Shown here: positions 1 to 6,933 of the stretch, in pieces
Layout of the letters: every line of letters starts with the position of its first letter
How positions within the stretch are numbered: position 1 is the first letter of the stretch
NCBI GenBank assembly: GCA_030151135.1
Contig: JASLEQ010000576.1
Coordinates: forward strand, 1 to 8,322
Origin: Candidatus Sulfotelmatobacter sp.
GTDB taxonomy: Bacteria; Acidobacteriota; Terriglobia; Terriglobales; SbA1
Length of the DNA: 8,322 nt
Direction of reading: 5' to 3'
The notes under the pieces: model-generated
What the model was told of the DNA's origin: nothing
The model's input: the letters and a program-made list of their open reading frames with translations, nothing else
The model's database searches: none
Program-made: the position numbers and the translations under genes

Positions 1-1261
1 GCCAGCATTGCGCGTTGTGCTCGCGCAGTCGGCGTCCCAGCATCTCCGCATAGGTCTTGGGCGGCAGCGGCAAAAATGGCGATCCAAAGCACGTGGAGAA
101 TGTTGCAGTCGGTTCCTTCACGCCGGCCTCGGTACCTGCAACCTTCGCCGTATAGCCCGACATGAAGTGATACATGGCCTGTTCAGGCGTGAGTTTCGAG
201 ATGGGAGGCAGAACTCCAAACGCATCGGCCGTCAAAAAAACTACGTTCTTCGGATGGCCCCCGATGCCCGGAATGACCGCGTTCTCGATGAACTCAACTG
301 GATATGCCGCCCTGGTATTTTCCGTTTTGCTGTCGTCGTCGTAATCGGGAACGCGGGTATGAGAATCGAGAGTTACGTTCTCCAGCACGCATCCAAAACG
401 CAACGCGTTCCAGATCTGAGGCTCATTCTGCTTTGAAAGCTTGATGCACTTGGCGTAGCAGCCACCCTCAAAGTTGAAAACCCCATCCGCGCTCCATCCG
501 TGCTCGTCATCACCGATCAGGTCGCGCGACGGATCCGCCGACAGTGTCGTCTTGCCCGTTCCTGAAAGTCCAAAGAACAATGCACTCACGCCATTGTGTC
601 CCACGTTGGCCGAGCAGTGCATAGGGAAAACGTTTCGTGGAGGCAGCAGGAAATTCATCACGCTGAAGATGCACTTCTTCATCTCGCCCGCGTAGGAAGT
701 TCCGCCGATGAGCACGGTGCGCCGGATGAAATTCAAAATGATGAAGACTTCCGAATTCACTCCATCGCGTTTGGGATCAGCCTTGAACTCGGGGGCGGAG
801 ATAACTGTGAACTCGGGATGATGACTCTTTAATTCCGGGGCTGTAGGTCGAATAAACAGCTGCCGTACAAATAAATTGTGCCAGGCGTACTCATTCACAA
901 AGCGGACAGGAAGCCGGTACGAGGGATCGGCGCCGCAGAATAGGTCCTGCACGTAAAGCTCCCGGCCTCGAAGATGCTCCATCACCCGTATGTAGAGTGC
1001 GTCAAACTTTTCTGGGTCAAACGGCGCATTGACCGGACCCCAATTCACCGTGTGTTCGGTCATCTCGTCGCGCACGACGAACTTGTCTTTCGGAGACCGG
1101 CCGGTGCGATTGGTGTAACCGACGATAGCGCCGTTGGAGGCCATCCGGGATTCGTTCCGCCCGATCGAGTGTTCGACCAGTTGTGCTGGGGAGAGGTTAA
1201 AGTGTGTTCGCCCTTCGCTCAGCAACTCGGCTACGTCGCTGACGTGCATGGTTGTAGCCAT
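1..1261 (-). CDS. pckA: Phosphoenolpyruvate carboxykinase (ATP), 3' end outside window
   Basis: This enzyme converts oxaloacetate and ATP to phosphoenolpyruvate, ADP and CO2, the entry step of gluconeogenesis, in the cytosol. The window holds 420 codons from the ATG at 1261; the family is usually about 530 residues, so roughly the last fifth lies beyond the left edge. Visible motifs are TGRSPKDKF (residues 53-61, substrate-binding Arg55), the Lys195-Lys196 pair and His215 (metal and substrate ligands), the P-loop GLSGTGKTT (231-239, Lys237), the acidic pair Asp251-Asp252 in LIGDDEHGW, and Arg317 in NTRAAYP. Spacing between these matches the E. coli enzyme closely, and all key residues are present. 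The start is supported by AGGAG at 1270-1274, 8 bases upstream. The GXGK-type P-loop and overall motif set identify the ATP-dependent, not the GTP-dependent, family. The gene is intact as far as it can be read. Confidence 0.97.
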   Translation of the reverse strand, partial: MATTMHVSDVAELLSEGRTHFNLSPAQLVEHSIGRNESRMASNGAIVGYTNRTGRSPKDKFVVRDEMTEHTVNWGPVNAPFDPEKFDALYIRVMEHLRGRELYVQDLFCGADPSYRLPVRFVNEYAWHNLFVRQLFIRPTAPELKSHHPEFTVISAPEFKADPKRDGVNSEVFIILNFIRRTVLIGGTSYAGEMKKCIFSVMNFLLPPRNVFPMHCSANVGHNGVSALFFGLSGTGKTTLSADPSRDLIGDDEHGWSADGVFNFEGGCYAKCIKLSKQNEPQIWNALRFGCVLENVTLDSHTRVPDYDDDSKTENTRAAYPVEFIENAVIPGIGGHPKNVVFLTADAFGVLPPISKLTPEQAMYHFMSGYTAKVAGTEAGVKEPTATFSTCFGSPFLPLPPKTYAEMLGRRLREHNAQCW

Positions 1262-1313
1262 TGGAAATTCTCCTGGGATGGTCCCCAAACCGCCGTCGAG
1301 CAAAAAACGTTCT

Positions 1314-1343
1314 ATTCTGCCTTAAATCCTCGGGTCTTGCCAA
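1314..1343 (-). promoter_or_regulatory. Candidate sigma70-type promoter of pckA
   Basis: On the minus strand TTGGCA (1343-1338) and CAGAAT (1319-1314) are separated by 18 bases. The match to consensus is 5/6 for the -35 and 4/6 for the -10. Transcription would begin near 1307, giving a leader of about 45 bases that contains the pckA Shine-Dalgarno. A 5-bp inverted repeat, TGCCG/CGGCA, lies at 1360-1374 just upstream. This is a consensus match by eye only; the long gap in front of pckA makes a promoter here likely, but the exact hexamers are uncertain. Confidence 0.3.
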
Positions 1344-1505
1344 GGAAGCAGGGGCGCACTGCCGCAATTCGGCAAGCAAAACGATATTGCAAAAAGCTCT
1401 TTTGTCGGATTCGTTCACCTAGGACAGATGCGAAACAGCTGCAGAAGTGTTGTCGCTGCCCAGGTGCAAGATCCTGCACAACGCGAGGTAGGGATTTGGG
1501 TCAAG

Positions 1506-1697
1506 CTAGTCTGCGGTTTTGTAGTCGCACGCCGTGCGGCAGGGATCGCAATACATCAGACCGTCGGTGCACATGCGGACATCAATCACCGACTGGCAGA
1601 GGCAGCAGTATTTCTCGCACTGGCAGTTCGATTCGCTCTGCTCGCACTGCGCGCAACGGATTTTCGAGGTACCGGTGGAGGCGCCTGAGGTGCTCAT
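1506..1697 (-). CDS. Small cysteine-rich protein, putative zinc-binding
   Basis: This 63-residue protein is not one I can name. It has 11 cysteines (17% of residues): C15-x2-C18, C25-x-C27, C31-C32-x-C34, C43, C50-x2-C53 and C57. Three CxxC knuckles and the CxC pair suggest two or more structural zinc (or other metal) sites, as in zinc-ribbon or RING-like small proteins. There is no signal peptide or membrane segment. I chose the ATG at 1697 because the Cys-rich body starts soon after it. The reading frame stays open upstream to a TTG at 1781, one base after the preceding gene's stop, which would add 28 residues of no obvious character. Neither start has a good Shine-Dalgarno. It lies just downstream of the 166-residue protein on the same strand and could be cotranscribed with it. 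Function is unknown; metal binding is inference from cysteine spacing. Confidence 0.68.
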   Translation of the reverse strand: MSTSGASTGTSKIRCAQCEQSESNCQCEKYCCLCQSVIDVRMCTDGLMYCDPCRTACDYKTAD

Positions 1698-1782
1698 GCA
1701 ACGAATGTAGCGCGCACCTGAGGAGTCGAAAACGTGACCGAGGTAATGCGTAGCAGCAAACCGGAATATCGGACACCACAAA

Positions 1783-2283
1783 CTATTCGACGCGGATCGC
1801 TTGGGGCGTCACTACTACACCGGGGATGCTCGCCACCGACATCCGTCGCATGCTCATACGTACCCGCGGGCAAACCACCTTCGGCACACGAACAACGACC
1901 GGATTGAAGTTCGCCATTTGCAGGCGAGCCAGCCTGACCTCTATGCGCGCGCGAGTTGCCTCGACTCGAGCCATAGCCTGTTCCTGCCGCGCGGTCATCC
2001 TTTCGAATCCACTCTGCTCGGTTTCGACCGGGGAAATCGTATGCCGGACCACCGCTAATGCCGCCTTAACCGGGCATGACGGAGAACTTTGCGAGGCGAC
2101 GAGCTGGGCTTCGGCGAGAAACTGATCCGCATGGCCAGTTGCCAGGGCCAATACTGCGTGGGTGTTATGTTCGACGCGGTCAGCCGTTTCATGAAGCCAT
2201 TGCAGCCCACCGTTGTGATAGTTCGAATTCAGTCCGGCGGCGAGAACCGCAGTAGCCAGCCATCCCCATGCTTGTGTCTTCAT
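1783..2283 (-). CDS. Hypothetical protein with signal-like N-terminus and charged helix
   Basis: I do not recognise a family for this 166-residue protein. The N-terminus (Met-Lys, then hydrophobic residues about 6-18, WGWLATAVLAAGL) resembles an export signal or membrane anchor, though no clear signal-peptidase site follows and the stretch is short. Residues 27-62 look helical, with the segment RVEHNTHAVLALATGHADQFL. Residues 92-124 form a strongly charged Arg/Glu/Ala-rich helix (for example MARVEATRARIEVRLARL) that could be a coiled coil. The C-terminal 40 residues are basic and valine-rich. Two cysteines (70, 138) could pair if the protein is exported. The start is well supported by AAGGGG (2292-2297), 8 bases before the ATG. 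It is followed on the same strand by the Cys-rich protein. That it is a real gene rests on the ribosome site and protein-like composition; its location and role are inference. Confidence 0.65.
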   Translation of the reverse strand: MKTQAWGWLATAVLAAGLNSNYHNGGLQWLHETADRVEHNTHAVLALATGHADQFLAEAQLVASQSSPSCPVKAALAVVRHTISPVETEQSGFERMTARQEQAMARVEATRARIEVRLARLQMANFNPVVVRVPKVVCPRVRMSMRRMSVASIPGVVVTPQAIRVE

Positions 2284-2291
2284 TGCCGTAA

Positions 2292-2297
2292 CCCCTT
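2292..2297 (-). promoter_or_regulatory. Strong ribosome binding site of the 166-residue protein
   Basis: AAGGGG lies 8 bases upstream of the ATG at 2283 on the minus strand. It fixes the start of an otherwise unrecognised gene and argues that it is translated. Confidence 0.6.
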
Positions 2298-2426
2298 ATG
2301 CATCAATAGACGAAGGGCATAACAAAGCGTTAGCAATGAAAGATACGGAGGGGAGGATGGAGAAGTTCCCAAAAGACTTCTTTCGTTGGATTGATCAACG
2401 GAGTGCGCGATTATTTGGCGCAGAAC

Positions 2427-3377
2427 CTACCTCCGCGGGGAGGCTGGTAGATGTTGCCGGATGAAGTTATTGAGCGCCGAGCGATCGCGAAAGGCTTCCG
2501 TGCCGCCCTCTTTTGTCGTCGAATAGGCTCCCACCACGTTCGCATATGCCAGGCAGTCCTCAAGCTTCGCTCCGGTTAAGAACTGGTGGATGAAGCCGGC
2601 GGCGAAACTATCTCCGGCGCCGACGTCGTCCACGGTCTTTACACTCGGTGGCATGAGGCTGAACTGGTCCTGCCCCGAGCGGCAGATAGCGGCAGAGGCA
2701 CCCCGTTTCACAACTACGATCTTGGCCAGTCCGGCAAGAATATTGATCGCTTGCGAAAGGTCCTCGGTGCGGGCGGCCTTCTTGGCCTCACGGTCATTCG
2801 GGAAGAAGATGTCCACGTGCTTGAGAACGTCAAGCAGATCGCGGTCCCATTTGTTTTCGGGATCGTCATTCGTGTCGAGGGAGGTTGAAAGACCCGCCGC
2901 CTTGGCCTGCCGGAAGAGCTCTAGAATTCTGGGGCGCAATGCCCGATGCAAGAAAAACGACGAGACGTGCAGGTGGCGGGCCGACTTTACATAGGACATT
3001 TCAATGTCCGAATACTGCATTTCGAACATCGTGCCTGGATACGTGAGAATGTAGCGCTGTTGCAGATATGGCAAGATGACGGTCAATCCGGTAGCCGTAC
3101 GCCCCGTGGCCTGCTTCACCCGCCCCACTTCAACCCCGGCAGCCGAGAGTCGTTCAAGAGCCATTTTCCCGAGAGCGTCGCCACCAATTTTTGAGACAAA
3201 ACCGACTTTGCTTCCAAGCATGGCTAAGTTATGGGCACAGATTGCGGACGAACTGCCCAGGGTGAGCGCGAGCCCATTGGCCAGCAGTTCCCGATCCAGG
3301 ACTAGATCCTTTGGCAGACCGTAGAGGATCAGGTCCAGGTTGATTTCACCGACGACGCAGACGTCTAGTGTGGCCAT
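2427..3377 (-). CDS. PfkB-family (ribokinase-like) carbohydrate kinase
   Basis: This is a cytosolic ATP-dependent kinase of the ribokinase/PfkB superfamily, 316 residues, normal for the family. The N-terminal strand CVVGEINLDLILYG (residues 7-20) carries the sugar-contacting Asp. The first signature region is at 41-70 (GSSSAICAHNLAMLG, then KVGFVSKIGGDALG). NDREAKK at 194-200 corresponds to the NxxE phosphate/magnesium motif. The second signature DVGAGDSFAAGF (251-262) carries the catalytic base Asp256 and the anion hole. I chose the ATG at 3377, with AGGAGA just upstream (3381-3386), although the frame is open to 3470; the extra 31 residues are not family-like. The sugar substrate cannot be told from sequence: ribokinase, fructokinase, KDG kinase or adenosine kinase activities are all possible. 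No transporter or sugar-pathway gene adjoins it. It follows murC on the same strand after 277 bases, so it probably has its own promoter, which I could not pick out. Confidence 0.9.
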   Translation of the reverse strand: MATLDVCVVGEINLDLILYGLPKDLVLDRELLANGLALTLGSSSAICAHNLAMLGSKVGFVSKIGGDALGKMALERLSAAGVEVGRVKQATGRTATGLTVILPYLQQRYILTYPGTMFEMQYSDIEMSYVKSARHLHVSSFFLHRALRPRILELFRQAKAAGLSTSLDTNDDPENKWDRDLLDVLKHVDIFFPNDREAKKAARTEDLSQAINILAGLAKIVVVKRGASAAICRSGQDQFSLMPPSVKTVDDVGAGDSFAAGFIHQFLTGAKLEDCLAYANVVGAYSTTKEGGTEAFRDRSALNNFIRQHLPASPRR

Positions 3378-3634
3378 ATTTCTCCTGTGCTCGCTACTGG
3401 TAAGACGACGACGCCAACTCGGCACGTCTCCAACTTCCGCGACCGCCGTCACGGCTATCTTAGAAGCCAAAAGACGTTCTCGCTATTGACTTTGCTGAAT
3501 CAGGTCTCCGGATCGCTCGCAGCTTGGAACCGCGGAATCGGAATCTCGCTTGCATTGGTTGAGCTAGTGATGAAGAGAAATGGAAAGCTGCGGAGATCTG
3601 GACCGGGTCGGAGGTGAATCGCAGCGCTTAACGG

Positions 3635-3648
3635 GAACGGGGGCGTTC
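3635..3648 (-). other. Small hairpin just after murC stop
   Basis: GAACG and CGTTC flank a 4-base G/C loop, 7 bases past the murC stop codon. A stable small stem-loop is possible, but no T-run follows on the minus strand, so it does not look like an intrinsic terminator. It may only protect the murC mRNA end. Confidence 0.25.
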
Positions 3649-3654
3649 ACTTCG

Positions 3655-5064
<1,410 letters not shown>

Positions 5065-5070
5065 TCAAAA

Positions 5071-5153
5071 ATTGAGTGATGTAGCGATTTAGCGATTGCG
5101 CGATTCAGGCCTCTGGCTCGATCGTCAATCGCTCAATGACCTAATCACTCAAT
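5071..5153 (-). repeat. 83-base imperfect palindrome of short repeats at the murG-murC junction
   Basis: The outer arms ATTGAGTGAT (5071-5080) and ATCACTCAAT (5144-5153) are perfect complements of 10 bp. Inside them AGCGATTG (5091-5098) and CAATCGCT (5126-5133) are perfect complements of 8 bp, then CGAT (5101-5104) and ATCG (5121-5124). The pairs share a centre near 5112, so they can form one long interrupted hairpin. On the minus strand the right arm reads as roughly 8-base units of ATTGAGYS form (from about 5161 down to 5126). The left arm reads as AATCGCTA-like units. The outer stem runs into the murG coding end, including its stop codon (5141-5143), and lies just before murC. It could act as an RNA structure controlling murC translation or mRNA decay, or be a MITE/REP-like dispersed element; which is unknown. 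Confidence 0.7.
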
Positions 5154-6217
5154 GGCTCAATTCCTCCGACTCGAGCCGCCATGGCTGCTATGTCCCTTGC
5201 GGCATAGGGATGGGCCAGTTCTCGCGCCGCGTGTCCCATCTTCTGCAACCGCTGCTGATCCTGCAGCAACGCCGCAATCGTCTCTGCCAGCCAGACTCCT
5301 TCCAGCTTCGATTGTTCTACCACCACCGCCGCACCGTGTCTGGCCAGGGCCTCGGCGTTGACGCGCTGGTGATCATCAGCGGCGGTGGGAAGCGGGATGA
5401 AGATCGCCGGCTTCCCAGCCGCAGCAATTTCCGCCACCGTGCTCGCGCCAGAGCGGCACACTACCAGATCGGCTCGGGCGAACGCTGCTGGCATGTCTTC
5501 GATGAACTTGAAGACATCCGCCGATCCGCTGCGCAATTTGTAGCTGGACAGGGCGTCATTATAGTCGCGCTCCCCGGTCTGGTGGATGATGTGAATTCCC
5601 GGCGCCTCGCGTTGCAACACTGGCAGGCAGCGGAACATGGCCTGGTTGATGGCGTGCGCTCCCTGGCTGCCGCCGAAGACGAGAACCGTTGGAGTGCCTC
5701 CGCGCTTAGGGACAATCTCGAAAAATGCCTGCCGGACGGGAACTCCGGTGACTTCTCCGTGACGGAAGTAGTGCGCGGTTTCCTCCAGATGCACCGCGGC
5801 TGCAGAAACAAACCTGGCGACCAGACGGTTGGCGAATCCGGGGACGGCGTTCGGCTCAAAGGCCAGCGTAGGAATATGCTTGATCACTGCCGACAACATC
5901 GCAGGCCCGGAGGCGTATCCCCCAACGCCGATCACAACGTCCGGAGCAAATTCATTGATCATGCCGCCGGCATCCCACAGGGCGCGAGGTAGATCGAAGG
6001 CGGTCTTGAGTCGAGTCGCCAGGCTGACGTTCTTGAGCGCGCCGACACGAACCAGTTGCAGAGGATATCCGGCAGCGGGAACCAACCGGTTCTCAATGCC
6101 CCGCGCGGTGCCAACGAATAGGCATTCGGCGGCGTAGCTTTTCTTGAGCTCGTTGGCAATGGCGAGTGCGGGGATGACGTGTCCCCCGGTGCCTCCGCCG
6201 GCCAGGATTGCGCGCAT
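5141..6217 (-). CDS. murG: UDP-GlcNAc:undecaprenyl-PP-MurNAc-pentapeptide GlcNAc transferase
   Basis: MurG transfers GlcNAc from UDP-GlcNAc to lipid I, making lipid II on the cytoplasmic face of the inner membrane. The protein is a GT-B glycosyltransferase of 358 residues (364 if the in-frame ATG at 6235 is used), normal length. Counting from 6235, motifs are the glycine loop [13 protein letters not shown] (13-25), [10 protein letters not shown] (102-111), the second loop GGSQGA (188-193), RSGASTVAE (261-269), and the UDP-GlcNAc region [15 protein letters not shown] (281-295). The acceptor-side motif usually written HEQN reads FEPN here (126-129), with the Glu retained. I prefer the ATG at 6217 because family members begin about there ([12 protein letters not shown]). 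Neither start has a good Shine-Dalgarno. The final residues IEPLSD are encoded inside the murG-murC repeat. The gene is separated from ftsW, its usual upstream neighbour, by a toxin-antitoxin cassette on the opposite strand. Confidence 0.95.
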   Translation of the reverse strand: MRAILAGGGTGGHVIPALAIANELKKSYAAECLFVGTARGIENRLVPAAGYPLQLVRVGALKNVSLATRLKTAFDLPRALWDAGGMINEFAPDVVIGVGGYASGPAMLSAVIKHIPTLAFEPNAVPGFANRLVARFVSAAAVHLEETAHYFRHGEVTGVPVRQAFFEIVPKRGGTPTVLVFGGSQGAHAINQAMFRCLPVLQREAPGIHIIHQTGERDYNDALSSYKLRSGSADVFKFIEDMPAAFARADLVVCRSGASTVAEIAAAGKPAIFIPLPTAADDHQRVNAEALARHGAAVVVEQSKLEGVWLAETIAALLQDQQRLQKMGHAARELAHPYAARDIAAMAARVGGIEPLSD

Positions 6218-6257
6218 GTGGTGACTATAAACCATCCGTTTTCAGTTATCTACGGTA

Positions 6258-6286
6258 ATCTTGATATATCTTGATTTGCCAAGATA
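6258..6286 (+). promoter_or_regulatory. Probable antitoxin operator: three ATCTTG half-sites
   Basis: TATCTTG (6267-6273) and its exact complement CAAGATA (6280-6286) form a 7-bp inverted repeat with a 6-base centre. A further copy of the half-site, ATCTTGAT (6258-6265), repeats in direct orientation 10 bases upstream of the second (6268-6275), about one helical turn. The -35 hexamer lies inside the inverted repeat. A second, overlapping inverted repeat GCCAA/TTGGC (6278-6292) fills the spacer up to the -10. Autoregulation by the antitoxin alone or with toxin is typical of type II modules, and ribbon-helix-helix proteins commonly bind arrays of such half-sites. The assignment of the antitoxin to these sites is inference. 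Confidence 0.6.
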
Positions 6287-6298
6287 GTTGGCTATAAT
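6271..6298 (+). promoter_or_regulatory. Sigma70-type promoter of the toxin-antitoxin operon
   Basis: TTGATT (6271-6276) and a perfect TATAAT (6293-6298) are 16 bases apart. Transcription would begin near 6305, leaving a very short leader of about 14 bases, with the Shine-Dalgarno GAGGG at 6307-6311 and the ATG at 6319. The overlap with the inverted repeats fits repression by occlusion of RNA polymerase. Confidence 0.7.
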
Positions 6299-6318
6299 TG
6301 CAATTTGAGGGTTATTCC

Positions 6319-6549
6319 ATGGCTGCAACCAAGAAATTCACACCTGAGATCGATGCTGCCCTTTACACAGAGCTAGCCGAAACAGCCAAGCGCAACGGAC
6401 AAACTCAAAGACACGTGCTAGAGGAAGCTCTTCGGTTCTATTTGAGAAGCGTTGTGCCTTCGCAGCACATTGTGCGGCGCGCCGTGATGGACGCTTTCGA
6501 TGAGTCAGTAGCGCGTAATCGAGAATTGCTTGAGCGCCTGGCCAAGTGA
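6319..6549 (+). CDS. Ribbon-helix-helix-like antitoxin of a Doc-type module
   Basis: This 76-residue protein is probably the antitoxin that binds and neutralises the Doc-type toxin encoded next, and represses their shared promoter. Residues 4-9 fit a short DNA-binding beta strand. Residues 11-27 (DAALYTELAETAKRNGQ) and 29-42 (TQRHVLEEALRFYL) fit the two helices of a ribbon-helix-helix fold. The C-terminal part (about 49-76, ending ARNRELLERLAK) is a charged helix, the usual place for toxin binding. The start ATG is set by GAGGG 7 bases upstream; an in-frame TTG 21 bases earlier (6298) overlaps the -10 hexamer and is unlikely. Its stop codon overlaps the toxin start (GTGA, 6546-6549). The fold is inferred from helix pattern and size, not from a diagnostic motif; the role is strongly supported by the neighbour. 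Confidence 0.8.
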   Translation: MAATKKFTPEIDAALYTELAETAKRNGQTQRHVLEEALRFYLRSVVPSQHIVRRAVMDAFDESVARNRELLERLAK

Positions 6550-6926
6550 CGAGTGAGCACCTTACCGTAGCCGAAGTGTACCGAATGCAGCATCGCCTTA
6601 TCGATCTGTTCGGAGGGTTGCACGGCGTGCGCGACGCCGGCGCGATTGAGGCAGCAGTGTTCCGTCCGCAGACCGGTTATTACGACTCTGTTGAAGAAGA
6701 GGCTGCCGCCCTCATGGAGTCGCTGGGAATGAATCATGGATTCATCGACGGCAACAAACGGATCGCTTTTGCCGCTGCTGACGTATTTTTGCGACTGAAT
6801 GGTTCCTACCTCGATGTAACCTCGGAGGAAGGTTACAGTTTTATCGAAGGGTCGTTAGCGCGAAGCGAATTCCGGTTTGCCAAAATTTTGGAGTGGATCC
6901 GGGGGCACGTGAAGCGGAAAGACTAG
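6546..6926 (+). CDS. doc: Doc-family (death-on-curing) toxin, Fic fold
   Basis: This 126-residue protein has the layout of Doc toxins: an N-terminal LTVAEVYRMQHRLIDLFGG segment (6-24), then GVRDAGAIEAAVFRPQ (27-42), and the Fic core HGFIDGNKR (64-72) followed by a hydrophobic helix IAFAAADVFLRLNG. The core matches HxFx[D/N][A/G]NKR, with His64, Asp68, Asn70, Lys71 and Arg72 all present. Lys in the position where AMPylating Fic proteins usually have Gly is the Doc variant. In phage P1 Doc this fold phosphorylates elongation factor Tu and stops translation; the same target here is inference. The start is a GTG overlapping the antitoxin stop by 4 bases with no own Shine-Dalgarno, so translation is probably coupled. 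The stop is 7 bases from the ftsW stop on the other strand. The toxin looks intact. Confidence 0.93.
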   Translation: MTSEHLTVAEVYRMQHRLIDLFGGLHGVRDAGAIEAAVFRPQTGYYDSVEEEAAALMESLGMNHGFIDGNKRIAFAAADVFLRLNGSYLDVTSEEGYSFIEGSLARSEFRFAKILEWIRGHVKRKD

Positions 6927-6933
6927 GACGTCT

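Noticed and set aside
1446..1480. GTGCA/TGCAC stem-loop downstream of the Cys-rich gene as a terminator
   Set aside because: Only 5 bp of stem and no following T-tract on the minus strand.
974..1753. Plus-strand open frame of 259 codons opposite the pckA start and the Cys-rich gene
   Set aside because: It crosses the antisense of two minus-strand genes and a spacer, and its product is Arg/Cys/Ser-rich without domain character.
2361..2381. AGAAGT/ACTTCT inverted repeat after pfkB as a terminator
   Set aside because: The stem is 6 bp with a 9-base loop, and no T-run follows on the minus strand, the direction in which pfkB is read.
2336..2464. Plus-strand 42-codon frame starting MKDTEGRMEKF and overlapping the pfkB end
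   Set aside because: The ATG at 2336 has no Shine-Dalgarno; the GGAGGGGAGG run touches the internal ATG at 2357 with no spacing. The second half is antisense to pfkB. Too weak to call.
3378..3470. 31-residue N-terminal extension of the PfkB kinase
   Set aside because: It is not family-like, and a Shine-Dalgarno lies directly before the internal ATG at 3377.
5096..5992. Plus-strand open frame of 298 codons opposite murG
   Set aside because: It is fully antisense to murG, whose motifs are unmistakable. The translation has no recognisable domain and the frame is a by-product of codon bias.
6236..6300. Dedicated minus-strand promoter for murG
   Set aside because: TTGGCA (6282-6277) is a fair -35, but no acceptable -10 lies at 16-18 bases.
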